Assembly: GCF_008973825.1 (NCBI RefSeq)
Contig: NZ_WCHR01000017.1
Location: forward strand, 62,001 to 126,000
Length of the DNA: 64,000 nucleotides
Source: Gemmobacter serpentinus
GTDB taxonomy: Bacteria; Pseudomonadota; Alphaproteobacteria; Rhodobacterales; Rhodobacteraceae
Direction of reading: 5' to 3'
In this document: positions 26,552 through 35,725 of the stretch, piece by piece
How the letters are laid out: each line of letters starts with the position of its first letter
How positions within the stretch are numbered: the first letter of the stretch is position 1
Position numbers and translations under genes: made by a program
Notes under the pieces: generated by a model
Databases searched by the model: none
Told to the model about the DNA's origin: nothing
The model's input: only the letters and a program-made list of their open reading frames with translations

Positions 26552-27055
26552 ATGATGGTTTTGAAATCCCTTGATTATGAACGCTCTGCCCGCCGCGACC
26601 TGACGGTCTGGCTGATGCTGCTGGTGGGTCTGGGGTTTCTGGCGGCGGGTCTAAGCGTGGTGCCGGAGGAAAACTGCAATGCCGCAGGCGAATGCGCGCC
26701 ATGGCTGGTGCCGGTTGCCAAATGGATGGGGGCGGGTTTCGCGCTGATGGCGGCGGGGCAATTGCTGGCAAATCCAACGCGCGGATGCCGGATCGATCCC
26801 GAAAGCGGGGATCTGATCTGGTGGAAGAACCGCAATGCCGCATTTCCGGGGCAGGCGGGGCGGATCGCGCCCGCGCAGATCGCCCGCATCACCCTGCGTC
26901 GGGTCAGCGAGGGCGATGATGCGATCAGCCTGTTTGATCAAGATGGCCAGCGGCAGTTCTGGTTCGATGCCGAGGTGCTGCCCTGGCCACAGGATCGTTG
27001 GCTGAAGGCGCTCGTCGCGCGCCATCCGCATATCAAGCTGGAGATCAGCGGCTGA
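26552..27055 (+). CDS. Small membrane protein of unknown function
   Basis: The 167-residue protein has two transmembrane segments (VWLMLLVGLGFLAAGLSVV and VAKWMGAGFALMAAGQLLAN) separated by a short loop with two cysteines (NCNAAGEC), then a cytoplasmic beta-rich domain ending in HIKLEISG. The C-terminal part (IDPESGDLIWWKN, ISLFDQDGQRQFWFDAEVLP) resembles small PH-like membrane-associated domains, but this is only an impression. The start is uncertain; ATG 26552 and ATG 26555 are adjacent and lack a good ribosome-binding site. It converges with the AraC gene. Confidence 0.55.
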   Translation: MMVLKSLDYERSARRDLTVWLMLLVGLGFLAAGLSVVPEENCNAAGECAPWLVPVAKWMGAGFALMAAGQLLANPTRGCRIDPESGDLIWWKNRNAAFPGQAGRIAPAQIARITLRRVSEGDDAISLFDQDGQRQFWFDAEVLPWPQDRWLKALVARHPHIKLEISG

Positions 27056-27064
27056 AGCGGTGCC

Positions 27065-27859
27065 TTACTGCTCACGCCGGAAGGCGGTTGGCGATTTGCC
27101 GACCTGATGCTGGAAGGCGCGGGTGAAATAGGCGGGCGAGTTGAAGCCAAGGCTTTCGGCGATGATGCCCACCGGCAGATCGGTCTCTTTCAACAGTCGC
27201 CGCGCCTCGAAAATCAGCCGGTCATGCAGCAGCGCCGAGGCGGGCCGGCCATTGGCCTGACGGCAGCAGCGCGTCAGATGGGTCGGTGTCACGCCCAGTT
27301 GCGCGGCAAATTCCGCAACGCCGCTGCCGGAGCGAAAGTCACGCTCCAACAGGGCCGTGTAGCGCGCAACCAGCCGCCGCGCGGCATCGGGCCGGCTTTC
27401 GGGGCTGGATTTCGCAATCTGGCGTTCCAGCCACACGCCCAGCAGGCCAAGATAGGCCTGTGCCGCGCGGTCGCTGGCCGGGCTGTCCGAGGCCAGCTCA
27501 CGCCCGATGGCGTCGAGGGTGACGTTCAATTCCTGCGCGGCAAAGGTCTCGCGGATGCGCAGATGTTGCGGCTCTTTCGGCAGGGTGACTGCGCAGTCAC
27601 GCCCAAAGAACACAGCCGTTCCAAAGACTTGCGGGCCAACCTCAAAGCCGTGCATCACGCCGGCCGGGATGAAGATTGCGTTATGCGCGGTATAGCCCCG
27701 CGTCACACCCGCCACGGTGATCCGGCCCTGACCCTTGGTGAACCACAGCAGGCAGGCCTCGGAATAGGCGCGCATCGCCTCCACCCGCCAGCGACCGCCC
27801 GCCGCAAGGCGCGGGATAGCGACAAGACGCAACGAGGAGGGGGCGGAGTGGTCTTCCAT
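27065..27859 (-). CDS. AraC family transcriptional regulator
   Basis: The 264-residue protein joins an N-terminal cupin effector domain (residues about 20-110, with YTAHNAIFIPAGVMHGFEVG) and a C-terminal double helix-turn-helix domain. The latter shows GVAEFAAQLGVTPTHLTRCC and the family signature LPVGIIAESLGFNSPAYFTR followed by FQHQVGKSPTAFRREQ. The ligand is unknown; the cupin layout is that of AraC regulators that sense small organic molecules. Start ATG 27859 is chosen over an upstream ATG at 27907. No obvious target gene flanks it. Confidence 0.87.
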   Translation of the reverse strand: MEDHSAPSSLRLVAIPRLAAGGRWRVEAMRAYSEACLLWFTKGQGRITVAGVTRGYTAHNAIFIPAGVMHGFEVGPQVFGTAVFFGRDCAVTLPKEPQHLRIRETFAAQELNVTLDAIGRELASDSPASDRAAQAYLGLLGVWLERQIAKSSPESRPDAARRLVARYTALLERDFRSGSGVAEFAAQLGVTPTHLTRCCRQANGRPASALLHDRLIFEARRLLKETDLPVGIIAESLGFNSPAYFTRAFQHQVGKSPTAFRREQ

Positions 27860-28019
27860 GATGGGCTTTCGGCAGCAACGGCTTCGGAACGGGGCAGATA
27901 ACGGCAACCAATCACAAGGCGACCCCGGCAGTTAACCCGTAGGAAGCAGATAACCCAAGCAGAAATATGGCGAAACCGGCGGCATGTGCAGAAAGTCGCG
28001 TCTTATCCCCGGGCTTCTG

Positions 28020-28907
28020 TCAGCCTGTGGATAAGTCTGGTCGAATCTCGGTCCAATCGGTCATGCGGGCACGGAACCAGCTGCGTTGCCGCTTGGCATA
28101 TTGCCGCGAGGCGAGCTTGGCGGCCGCAACCGCAGTCTCCAGCGGCATTTCGCCCTGCAGATGCGCGATCAACTCCGGCGCGCCGATCGCGCGCGCCGAG
28201 GGGCGCAAGGGTTGCCAGAAGGGCAGTTCTGCCCGTGCTTCCTCCAGCGCGCCCTGTGCCATCATCTGGTCGAATCGCAGATTGATCCGTGCATTGAGCC
28301 AATCGACAGCCGGGCGCAGCACGAAAGCCGCGCAAGCGGTGCGCGGCAAAAGCGGTGGCGGCGTATCGCGCTGCCATGCCGCCAGGCCTCGGCCTGTCGC
28401 GCGCAACACTTCCCAGGCGCGCTGGACGCGGGCCAGATTGGCCAGATCGGTGCGCGCGGCTGTGGCTGCATCCAGCGCCGCAACCATTGCTGCCGGATCA
28501 CGCTGGCGCAGGGCGTCGCCCTCGGCGCGGATATCGGCGGGAATCGGTGGGATCTCGGCCAGCCCCTCGGTCAGCGCCATGAAGTAAAGCCCGGTGCCGC
28601 CCACGATCACCGGGCGCGCGCCTTCGGCAAGGATCCCTGCAACCTCGCGCAGCCAATGCCCGACAGAATAGGCATCATCGCGTCCGATATGGCCATAAAG
28701 CCGATGCGGCGCCGCGGCCTCTTCGGTGGCGGAGGGACGCGCCGTCAAAAGTCGCCAGCAGTCATAGACCTGCAAGGCATCGGCATTGACCACGACCCCG
28801 CCCTGCGCCGCCACGATGCGCATCGCCAAGGCCGATTTGCCGCTGGCCGTCGGCCCCGCGATCAGGACCGGCTGATCGGGCGCGAGTGTCGCCAAAACCT
28901 CGTCCAC
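28020..28907 (-). CDS. miaA: tRNA dimethylallyltransferase MiaA
   Basis: The 295-residue enzyme transfers a dimethylallyl group to the N6 of A37 in tRNAs reading U-starting codons. The P-loop GPTASGKSALAMRIVA is followed by NADALQVYDCWRLLTARPS, the region that recognises the substrate adenosine, and by VIVGGTGLYFMALTEGL. The C-terminus contains RQYAKRQRSWFR. The start is placed at GTG 28907 because AAGGAG lies five bases upstream; the ATG at 28931 lies upstream of that site inside a dispersed repeat. It is divergent from pyrH. Confidence 0.9.
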   Translation of the reverse strand: MDEVLATLAPDQPVLIAGPTASGKSALAMRIVAAQGGVVVNADALQVYDCWRLLTARPSATEEAAAPHRLYGHIGRDDAYSVGHWLREVAGILAEGARPVIVGGTGLYFMALTEGLAEIPPIPADIRAEGDALRQRDPAAMVAALDAATAARTDLANLARVQRAWEVLRATGRGLAAWQRDTPPPLLPRTACAAFVLRPAVDWLNARINLRFDQMMAQGALEEARAELPFWQPLRPSARAIGAPELIAHLQGEMPLETAVAAAKLASRQYAKRQRSWFRARMTDWTEIRPDLSTG

Positions 28908-28920
28908 GCCTGCTCCTTCT

Positions 28921-28938
28921 TCATCTTCCAAATATTCC
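28921..28938. repeat. TCATCTTCCAAATATTCC intergenic repeat
   Basis: This AT-rich 18-mer sits just upstream of miaA and runs into a G/C-rich stretch (GGGGGCGGGCCCC). Related sequences occur at 61495-61514 (inverted) and 61536-61555. Confidence 0.5.
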
Positions 28939-29188
28939 GGGGGCGGGCCCCACCTTCAACAACAGTCTCGGACGGCCCCCGTCCTGCCCCAAAGGCCCAG
29001 GCTGGCCCTCGCCTGTGCCATTCGTGGGATGGCCGGTGTTTTCGGGCTTGTCCTCTGGTCCGGCCCGGCGATTTGCCATTCCCGCCGTCAGGCTTTGCGT
29101 CCCCGGTTGAACCTTGCGCCGTTTTCCGACATTTTGCGCCGCGACAAAAGCCCCACAATCCAGATTTGCCAACCAGAAGGGATCCCCC

Positions 29189-29926
29189 ATGACCGCTGCC
29201 GATGCCGCCACCCCAGCCGTGAAATACAAGCGCGTCATGCTGAAGATTTCCGGGGAGGCGCTGATGGGCGATCAGGGCTATGGCCTGCACCCGCCGACCG
29301 TCGCGCGCATCGCGCAAGAGGTGAAATCGGTGCGCGACATGGGCGTCGAGGTCTGCATGGTGATCGGCGGCGGCAATATCTTCCGCGGCCTTGCCGGATC
29401 GGCGCAGGGGATGGAACGCACCACCGCGGATTACATGGGGATGCTCGCCACGGTGATGAACGCGCTGGCCATGCAATCGGCGCTGGAGCAGATGGGCGTC
29501 TTTACCCGCGTGATCAGCGCAATCCCGATGGATCAGGTCTGCGAGCCCTATATCCGCCGGCGCGCCGTGCGCCACCTGGAAAAGAAGCGCGTCTGCATCT
29601 TCGCGGCAGGCACTGGCAACCCCTATTTCACCACCGATACGGCCGCGACCCTGCGCGCCAATGAAATGGCCTGCGAGGCGATCTTCAAGGGCACCAAGGT
29701 GGATGGGGTCTATGACAAGGACCCCAAGAAGAACCCCGATGCCAAGCGGTATGACACGGTCAGCTATGATGAATGCCTGGCCAAGCATCTGGGCGTGATG
29801 GATGCGTCAGCCATTGCGCTGGCGCGCGACAATGATCTGCCGATCATCGTCTTCAGCTTGGATGAGCCGGGCGGCTTCCGCACCATTCTGGCGGGCGAGG
29901 GCACCTATACCAAGGTCACCGGCTGA
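29189..29926 (+). CDS. pyrH: Uridylate kinase PyrH
   Basis: The 245-residue UMP kinase makes UDP from UMP, the committed step toward UTP, CTP and nucleotide sugars. The amino acid kinase fold is clear: [51 protein letters not shown], and [20 protein letters not shown]. The start at ATG 29189 follows AGAAGG. In most bacteria it lies with rpsB-tsf and frr; here it is upstream of frr but separated by 512 bases, and the translation-factor genes are not in the window. Confidence 0.95.
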   Translation: MTAADAATPAVKYKRVMLKISGEALMGDQGYGLHPPTVARIAQEVKSVRDMGVEVCMVIGGGNIFRGLAGSAQGMERTTADYMGMLATVMNALAMQSALEQMGVFTRVISAIPMDQVCEPYIRRRAVRHLEKKRVCIFAAGTGNPYFTTDTAATLRANEMACEAIFKGTKVDGVYDKDPKKNPDAKRYDTVSYDECLAKHLGVMDASAIALARDNDLPIIVFSLDEPGGFRTILAGEGTYTKVTG

Positions 29927-30438
29927 GACCGGCATCCGGGCCTGTGCGATTTTTCGCCGAATAATCGTGCCCCCACCCGGATGCGATACATCCCGAGAGG
30001 GCCCGCCGTGATGCGGGCCTTGTGGCTTTGCCCGGCCCGGATCGCAATGACGGCATCGGAAAGGTGTCACCATGTGGGCACCACCGGCAATGTGCCTTTG
30101 GAAACAGGGGATTGGGCGCGGGCATTGCGGGACGCCCCGGCATCCGGGCTTGACGCCCCGGCACAGGGGGGCATCACAGCCGATCGGCGCTGCCCGTTTT
30201 GTCTACGAAGCCTGATCCAGTTGGCACAAGGTCGCCCGGCCTTGCGCATCCCCCGACCGGGTGCCCGGTTGGCCGGCCGCCGGAACGCCGCAGCCCCGTG
30301 GCGCAGGACGCGTTGGTCCTGCATCGGCGGCAAGATGATCAGGCCGCTTGCGGGGCTCTATACCCGATGGACGCCATGTCTTATAGAAGCGTAAACCTCC
30401 CGGCTGTAAGCCGGTCGGCAGAATTAGGAAGGATCCCC
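29927..30438. other. Long gene-free stretch between pyrH and frr
   Basis: This 512-base interval begins with an imperfect copy of the dispersed palindrome (29947-29967) and a GGCCCGC/GCGGGCC hairpin at 30000-30019. The middle is GC-rich without a convincing frame on either strand. The right end must carry the frr promoter and an AGGAAGG ribosome-binding site. Confidence 0.45.
29947..29967. repeat. Dispersed palindrome, one mismatch
   Basis: CGATTTTTCG-C-CGAATAATCG, 20 bases after the pyrH stop. One A to T change breaks an otherwise perfect palindrome of the same family as those after soxB and der. Confidence 0.65.
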
Positions 30439-31002
30439 ATGTCTGACGATCTCGAGATCGACCTTGACGCCATCGAGCGCCGGATGGATGGCGCAATGAA
30501 CGCGCTCAAGATGGAATTTGCATCGCTTCGCACCGGCCGTGCCTCGGCCCAGATCCTCGATCCGATCCAGGTCGATGCCTATGGCCAGATGACTCCGATC
30601 AACCAGCTTGGCACTGTCAACGTGCCCGAGCCGCGCATGGTGGTCATCAATGTCTGGGACAAGGGCATGATTGCCAAGGTCGAAAAGGCGATCCGCGAAT
30701 CCGGTCTGGGGATCAACCCCGTCACCGACGGGCCGCTGATCCGCCTGCCGATCCCCGAACTGAACGAAGAACGCCGCAAGCAGCTGACCAAGGTCGCTGC
30801 GGGTTACGCTGAGGCCGCCAAGGTCGCGATCCGCAATGTGCGCCGTGACGGCATGGACCAGATCAAGAAGGCCAAGGCTGCCGGCATGGGCGAGGATGAC
30901 CAGAAGATGTGGTCCGACGAGGTGCAGGACCTGACCGACAAGCATATCGTGCAGGTCGACAAGGCGCTGGAAATCAAGCAGCAGGAGATCATGCAGGTCT
31001 GA
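30439..31002 (+). CDS. frr: Ribosome recycling factor
   Basis: The 187-residue factor splits post-termination ribosomes together with EF-G. The three-helix-bundle domain and the inserted beta domain are both present: [20 protein letters not shown], then [20 protein letters not shown], then [20 protein letters not shown] and the C-terminal helix. Length equals the family norm. Start ATG 30439 has AGGAAGG upstream. The gene leads the run frr-uppS-cdsA-dxr-rseP on one strand with very short gaps. Confidence 0.95.
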   Translation: MSDDLEIDLDAIERRMDGAMNALKMEFASLRTGRASAQILDPIQVDAYGQMTPINQLGTVNVPEPRMVVINVWDKGMIAKVEKAIRESGLGINPVTDGPLIRLPIPELNEERRKQLTKVAAGYAEAAKVAIRNVRRDGMDQIKKAKAAGMGEDDQKMWSDEVQDLTDKHIVQVDKALEIKQQEIMQV

Positions 31003-31021
31003 GGACCTGCGTGATCCGCGC

Positions 31022-31789
31022 ATGAGGGGCAGATCCTTGGCCACCCGCGACACCGCCTCAACCGCCGCCATTGCCGGGTCCGGCCGCAAGGTGGAGCATG
31101 TCGCCATCATCATGGATGGCAATGGCCGATGGGCGACCGAACGCGGCTGGCCGCGGCTGGTCGGCCACCGCAAGGGTGCCGAGCGCGTGAAAGAGATCGT
31201 GCGCTGTGCGCCCGATCTCGGCATCCGCTGGCTGACGGTCTATGCCTTTTCGACCGAGAACTGGAAACGTTCCACCGAAGAGGTTCTGGGGCTGATGGCG
31301 ATCTTTGCGCGCTATATCGAGCGCGAGGCGGATCGGCTGGCGGCGGAATCGGTGCGGATGCGCTTCATCGGCGACCGCTCGCGTCTGGACCCCAAGCTGC
31401 AACGCCTGATGGCCGGGATCGAGGCGCGCACTGCTTCCTATGACCGGCTGAACTTCACCATCGCAATCAATTACGGCGGCCGGGATGAGATCACCCGTGC
31501 GACGCGTGACATCGCGGCGGCTGTGGCGGCAGGGCTGTTGAAGCCCGAACAGGTGACCGACCAGTTGATCGCGCAGCATCTGGATACCGCCGATCTGCCC
31601 GACCCCGATCTGGTGATCCGCACCTCGGGCGAAACCCGAACCTCGAATTTCCTGCCCTGGCAGGCGGCCTATGCCGAATACGAATTCACCGAAACGCTCT
31701 GGCCCGATTTCAGCCCGGCCGAGCTGGAGCGTATCGTGTCGCGCTTTGGCAACCGGGAACGTCGCTTCGGCGGGGTAGTGGGCGCATGA
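31022..31789 (+). CDS. uppS: Isoprenyl transferase (undecaprenyl diphosphate synthase)
   Basis: The product has 255 residues and belongs to the cis-prenyltransferase family that makes C55 undecaprenyl diphosphate for peptidoglycan and lipid carriers. The diphosphate-binding loop VAIIMDGNGRWA carries the catalytic Asp, followed by YAFSTENWKRS and the C-terminal RTSGETRTSNFLPWQAAYAE. The start is uncertain: ATG 31022 gives an extra N-terminal tail, while a TTG at 31037 lies behind GAGGGG. Its stop overlaps the cdsA start (ATGA). Confidence 0.93.
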   Translation: MRGRSLATRDTASTAAIAGSGRKVEHVAIIMDGNGRWATERGWPRLVGHRKGAERVKEIVRCAPDLGIRWLTVYAFSTENWKRSTEEVLGLMAIFARYIEREADRLAAESVRMRFIGDRSRLDPKLQRLMAGIEARTASYDRLNFTIAINYGGRDEITRATRDIAAAVAAGLLKPEQVTDQLIAQHLDTADLPDPDLVIRTSGETRTSNFLPWQAAYAEYEFTETLWPDFSPAELERIVSRFGNRERRFGGVVGA

Positions 31790-32574
31790 GCGGGGGCAGC
31801 TGGACCGACCTGATGCCACGCGTCGTCTCTGCCGCCGTCATGGTGGTGATCGGGGGGGCCGCAATCTGGCTGGGCGGGGTGCCCTTCGCCGCATTGGTGA
31901 TTCTGGCGGTTGGTGCCATGGCATGGGAACTTGCGCGCATGACCGCAGGCCCGGGCACCGTGCCAGCAACGGTGATCGGCCTGCTGGCAGCGGTGGCCAT
32001 GGCGGGGCTGGTCACCATTCCCGGCTATGCCCGTCTGGCGCTTTTGCTGGTTCCCGCACTGGTGGGCAGTTTTGGCAACCGTCGTGATCCAGGTCTCTAT
32101 GTGGCCTATGCGCTGCTGATCATGCTGACCGGGATCGGCCTTGTGCTGCTGCGCGAGCTGGGCATCGTGATGATCCTGTGGATCGTTACGGTCGTGGTGA
32201 CCTCGGATGTGCTGGGCTATTTTGCCGGGCGCAGCCTTGGTGGGCCAAAATTCTGGCCAGCAATCAGCCCGAAGAAAACCTGGAGCGGCACCGTTGCCGG
32301 CTGGATTGGCGCGGCGCTGATTGGGACCGGCTTTTTTCTTGCGGGATATGGCGGGATCAGCCTGATCTGGATTTCCGTCCTTGTGGCCTTTGCGGGCCAG
32401 TTGGGGGACATTGCTGAAAGCGCGATCAAGCGGCGGGCAGGGGTCAAGGATGCCTCCAACCTCTTGCCGGGTCATGGCGGGGTGATGGATCGGTTCGATG
32501 CACTCTCGTTTGCCGTGGTGCTGGTGATGATCCTGCTGTTCATCCTGCTGCCGCAGGGCTTCGTCGGGGGCTGA
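31786..32574 (+). CDS. cdsA: Phosphatidate cytidylyltransferase
   Basis: The 262-residue, roughly eight-helix inner-membrane enzyme makes CDP-diacylglycerol from phosphatidic acid and CTP, the precursor of all phospholipids. The signature SAIKRRAGVKDASNLLPGHG, then GVMDRFDA, is intact and carries the metal-binding acidic residues. ISPKKTWSGTVAG precedes it, as in other CdsA proteins. The ATG overlaps the uppS stop, so the two are translationally coupled. Confidence 0.94.
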   Translation: MSGGSWTDLMPRVVSAAVMVVIGGAAIWLGGVPFAALVILAVGAMAWELARMTAGPGTVPATVIGLLAAVAMAGLVTIPGYARLALLLVPALVGSFGNRRDPGLYVAYALLIMLTGIGLVLLRELGIVMILWIVTVVVTSDVLGYFAGRSLGGPKFWPAISPKKTWSGTVAGWIGAALIGTGFFLAGYGGISLIWISVLVAFAGQLGDIAESAIKRRAGVKDASNLLPGHGGVMDRFDALSFAVVLVMILLFILLPQGFVGG

Positions 32575-32578
32575 TCGG

Positions 32579-33769
32579 ATGCGGCGGATTTCGATCTTCG
32601 GTGCCACCGGCTCCATCGGTGAGCAGACCATTGACCTTATGCGCCATTGCGGCGGCGCGCAGGCCTTTCACACCGTTGCTTTGACCGGCGGGCGCAATGT
32701 GGCGCGGCTGGCCGAACAGGCGCGCGAGCTGCGGGCCGAGATCGCGGTCACCGCCTATGAGGATTGCCTGCCCGCCTTGCGCGCGGCGCTTGCGGGCAGC
32801 GGCATTCCGGCGGCGGCGGGCGAGGCGGCATTGCTGGAGGCCGCGGACCGCCCGGCGGACTGGATCATGTCGGCCATCGTGGGGGCGGCCGGGCTGGCCC
32901 CGGGCTTCCGGGCGCTGCGCCACGGCACCACGCTGGCGCTGGCCAACAAGGAAAGCCTTGTCACCGCGGGCCCGCTGCTGCTGGCCGAGGCCGCGCGGCA
33001 TGGTGCCCGCATCCTGCCGGTGGATAGCGAACACAGCGCGATCTTTCAGGCCCTTGTCGGTGAGGATATGGCGGCGGTCGAACGGATCGTGCTGACCGCC
33101 TCGGGCGGGGCGCTGCGCGACTGGCCGCTGGAGCGGCTGGCGCGCGCCACCGTGGCCGAGGCTTTGGCCCATCCGAACTGGTCAATGGGGCAGCGCATCA
33201 CCATCGACAGCGCGTCGATGTTCAACAAGGCGCTGGAGGTTATCGAGACCCGCGAATATTTCGGCGTGGCCCCCGAACAGGTCGAGGTGATCGTTCACCC
33301 GGAATCGATCATCCATTCGATGGTGGGTTATCGTGACGGCGCGATCATGGCGCATCTGGGCGTGGCCGATATGCGCCATGCCATCGGCTATGCGCTGAAC
33401 TGGCCCGCGCGGTCGGCGCTGCCGGTGGCGCGGCTGGATTTCACCACGCTTGGCAGCCTGACCTTCCGCCCGGCCGATGAGACCCGCTATCCGGCGCTGC
33501 GCCTTGCACGCGAGGTGATGGCGGTGCGGGGCCTGGCGGGAGCTGCCTTCAATGCCGCGAAAGAGATCGCTCTCGATCATTTCATTGGCGGTGGCATCGG
33601 CTTTGCCGATATGGCCGGGATCGTCGAGGAGACGCTTGACTTTCTTTCGGGCGGTGGGGGTCTTGGAAATGCCCCATTGTCGCTGGATGACGTGCGGGAG
33701 ATGGACCGGATCGCGCGGGCCAAGGCGGCGGCATGTGCCGCCGGGTTGACGGCGCGGCGCGCGGGCTGA
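32579..33769 (+). CDS. dxr: 1-deoxy-D-xylulose-5-phosphate reductoisomerase
   Basis: The 396-residue NADPH enzyme of the MEP pathway converts DXP to MEP, feeding isopentenyl diphosphate to UppS. The N-terminal Rossmann motif is ISIFGATGSIGEQTIDLM. The metal and substrate site appears as ALANKESLVTAGP and VDSEHSAIFQ, and the C-terminal part includes SMFNKALEVIETREYFG and VHPESIIHSMV. It starts four bases after the cdsA stop. Length is normal. Confidence 0.95.
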   Translation: MRRISIFGATGSIGEQTIDLMRHCGGAQAFHTVALTGGRNVARLAEQARELRAEIAVTAYEDCLPALRAALAGSGIPAAAGEAALLEAADRPADWIMSAIVGAAGLAPGFRALRHGTTLALANKESLVTAGPLLLAEAARHGARILPVDSEHSAIFQALVGEDMAAVERIVLTASGGALRDWPLERLARATVAEALAHPNWSMGQRITIDSASMFNKALEVIETREYFGVAPEQVEVIVHPESIIHSMVGYRDGAIMAHLGVADMRHAIGYALNWPARSALPVARLDFTTLGSLTFRPADETRYPALRLAREVMAVRGLAGAAFNAAKEIALDHFIGGGIGFADMAGIVEETLDFLSGGGGLGNAPLSLDDVREMDRIARAKAAACAAGLTARRAG

Positions 33770-33792
33770 GCAGATAGGGACAACAGGGTAAC

Positions 33793-35124
33793 ATGGTCGG
33801 TTTGCTGCCGGATTTCGGCAATTTCGCCCTGACGGTGCTGGCATTCATTGCGGCGTTGTCGGTGATCGTCGCGGTGCATGAATATGGCCATTACATCGTC
33901 GGACGCTGGACCGGCATCCATGCCGAGGTGTTCAGCCTTGGTTTCGGGCCGGTTCTGGCCAGCCGGGTCGACCGGCATGGCACGCGTTGGCAGATCGCGG
34001 CGCTGCCGTTTGGCGGCTATGTGAAATTCCTTGGCGACAGCAACGCGGCCTCGGGCAAGGATGGTGAGGCGATCTCGGCGCTGACACCCGCTGAGCGCCG
34101 GCACACCATGCATGGTGCGCCGCTTTGGGCGCGCGCTGCGACCGTGGCGGCGGGGCCTGTCTTCAACTTTGCCATGTCGATTGCGATCTTTGCCGCGTTC
34201 TTCTGGGTGAACGGGATCGCAACAGATCTGCCGGTTGTGGGCAAGCTGACAGCGATCCCCGGTGCCGTGCAGGAATTGCAGCCGGGCGACCGCATCACCA
34301 GCGTCGATGGCACCGCGACCCCGGACCTCAAGACCTTCTCGGACGTGATCGAATTGCTGCCGCCCGCCGCTTCCGCCCGTTATGGGGTGGAACGCATGGG
34401 GGCGCAGACCGAGGTGACCGGCCCCTATCCTTTCCCGCCGCTGGTCAGCCAGGTGCAGCCGCTGTCGGCCGCCGCCGAGGCCGGGATGCAGGATGGCGAT
34501 TATGTGCTGGCGCTGAATGGCACGCCCGTGCAGGCCTTCAACCAGATGCGCGACATCGTGGGTGCCTCCGATGGTCAGCCGGTTACGCTGTCGATCCTGC
34601 GGGCGGGCCAGCCGATGGAAGTGGTGGTGATGCCCAAGCGCGTCGATCTGCCCAAGCCCGAGGGCGGATTTGAAACCCGCTGGCTGCTTGGCCTGTCCGG
34701 CAGGTTGATGTTCGACCCCGAAACCCGGGTGCCGGGGCCGCTGGAAGGTGCCTGGCTGGGCGTGAAACAGGTCGGCAATGTCATCTCCACCAGCCTGTCG
34801 GGGCTGGGGCATATGGTGGCGGGTCAGATTTCCACCTGCAACATGCAGGGGCCCATCGGCATCGCGAAAACCTCGGGCGCGGCGGCCTCGATGGGGCTGT
34901 CCAGCTTCATCTGGTTCATTGCCCTGCTGTCCACCGCCGTCGGCATGATGAACCTGTTTCCGATCCCGGTGCTGGATGGCGGGCATCTGCTGTTTCACGC
35001 CTATGAGGCGGTGATGCGCCGCCCGCCGTCAGATGGGGCGATGCGGGTTCTGATGGCGACAGGATTGGCGCTGCTGCTGAGCCTGATGCTGTTCGCGCTG
35101 CGCAACGACATCTTCTGCCCCTGA
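33793..35124 (+). CDS. rseP: RIP metalloprotease RseP
   Basis: The 443-residue site-2 protease cleaves membrane-bound anti-sigma factors and leftover signal peptides within the membrane. The zinc motif HEYGH lies in the first helix (residue about 32), a PDZ region occupies residues about 130-290 and the LDG motif occurs late as NLFPIPVLDGGHLLFH. The product has four transmembrane segments. It starts 23 bases after dxr on the same strand and precedes bamA, the usual arrangement. Confidence 0.94.
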   Translation: MVGLLPDFGNFALTVLAFIAALSVIVAVHEYGHYIVGRWTGIHAEVFSLGFGPVLASRVDRHGTRWQIAALPFGGYVKFLGDSNAASGKDGEAISALTPAERRHTMHGAPLWARAATVAAGPVFNFAMSIAIFAAFFWVNGIATDLPVVGKLTAIPGAVQELQPGDRITSVDGTATPDLKTFSDVIELLPPAASARYGVERMGAQTEVTGPYPFPPLVSQVQPLSAAAEAGMQDGDYVLALNGTPVQAFNQMRDIVGASDGQPVTLSILRAGQPMEVVVMPKRVDLPKPEGGFETRWLLGLSGRLMFDPETRVPGPLEGAWLGVKQVGNVISTSLSGLGHMVAGQISTCNMQGPIGIAKTSGAAASMGLSSFIWFIALLSTAVGMMNLFPIPVLDGGHLLFHAYEAVMRRPPSDGAMRVLMATGLALLLSLMLFALRNDIFCP

Positions 35125-35225
35125 GGCGCGTGACCTGACCCCGCCTGCCGAATGGCTGGCGGGTTTCCGCCCATATCCTGCCACATTTCCCGGCTATTTT
35201 CGGCGAAACAACTGAGGGTGTCGGG

Positions 35226-35366
35226 ATGCAAACCGTTGTCAAAGGCTATCGCGGGTTGAGCTATCTTGTCGGGCTCAATTGGGACATGATCTTCGTTCTG
35301 GCGACCTTGGGTGCGGCGCTTTCGGTGGGCGCGTTTCTGGGTCTGCAAATGGCTCCGCTGCGCTGA
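35226..35366 (+). CDS. Conserved small membrane protein, 46 residues
   Basis: This short frame encodes MQTVVKGYRGLSYLVGLNWD followed by one hydrophobic segment (MIFVLATLGAALSVGAFLGL) and a short tail ending APLR. TGAGGG precedes the ATG. The basic N-terminus with a single helix points to an inner-membrane protein with the N-terminus inside. Similar tiny frames near rseP-bamA exist, as I recall, in related Rhodobacterales. The position between rseP and a terminator hairpin supports it being a real gene. Function unknown. Confidence 0.6.
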   Translation: MQTVVKGYRGLSYLVGLNWDMIFVLATLGAALSVGAFLGLQMAPLR

Positions 35367-35425
35367 CGGCGCGATCGGATCACCCCCTGGTCCGGTTGAT
35401 CTGGCCGCATCATGCAGGAATATTG

Positions 35426-35455
35426 AAGGGCGCGCCAAGGGGCTGCGCCCTTTTT
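35426..35455 (+). terminator. Intrinsic terminator
   Basis: AAGGGCGC pairs with GCGCCCTT, extended inward by GCC/GGC with one bulged T, and is followed by TTTTT. It ends the frr-to-rseP operon and the small membrane gene. Confidence 0.75.
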
Positions 35456-35663
35456 GCGTTTTCGGACCGGCTTGGTGGTCCGGCGCGGGGGCAGGTTCGG
35501 GGATTGTCGCTGAGCGGATGCACGCGGATCGACTGGGCGCCGCAGGGCCTTGATCTGCCAGCGGATACCGGCCGCGCATCGCCTCTATTCACAGCAATCT
35601 GACCGGGCTTTGCCGCAGCTATGGTGGCTGCTGCGCCTTGGGCCGCAAATGCTGGTCTGCCTT

Positions 35664-35692
35664 TTGACAAGGCGGGGCTTTCAAGCTAGTCA
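35664..35692 (+). promoter_or_regulatory. Candidate bamA promoter
   Basis: TTGACA (35664-35669) is a perfect -35 box. A -10 hexamer at 17 bases (TAGTCA) is a poor match, so an activator or alternative sigma factor may be involved. Confidence 0.35.
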
Positions 35693-35725
35693 GGTGGCAA
35701 CATTTTGCATCGGATAGGACGGGCC

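Larger units (their letters stand above)
35367..35725. other. Intergenic region before bamA
   Basis: This 359-base interval holds a terminator hairpin (35426-35455) and, near its right end, a perfect TTGACA box that may belong to the bamA promoter. I see no credible gene in the remainder. Confidence 0.45.

Noticed and set aside
28003-28034. Two DnaA-box-like 9-mers (TTATCCCCG and TGTGGATAA) around the miaA stop, suggesting an origin
   Set aside because: Only one is a perfect DnaA box, it overlaps the last miaA codons, and no AT-rich unwinding region, further boxes or origin-linked genes are nearby.
30000-30019. GGCCCGC/GCGGGCC hairpin after pyrH as an intrinsic terminator
   Set aside because: It has no T-tract and a six-base loop; similar short GC stems arise by chance at this composition.
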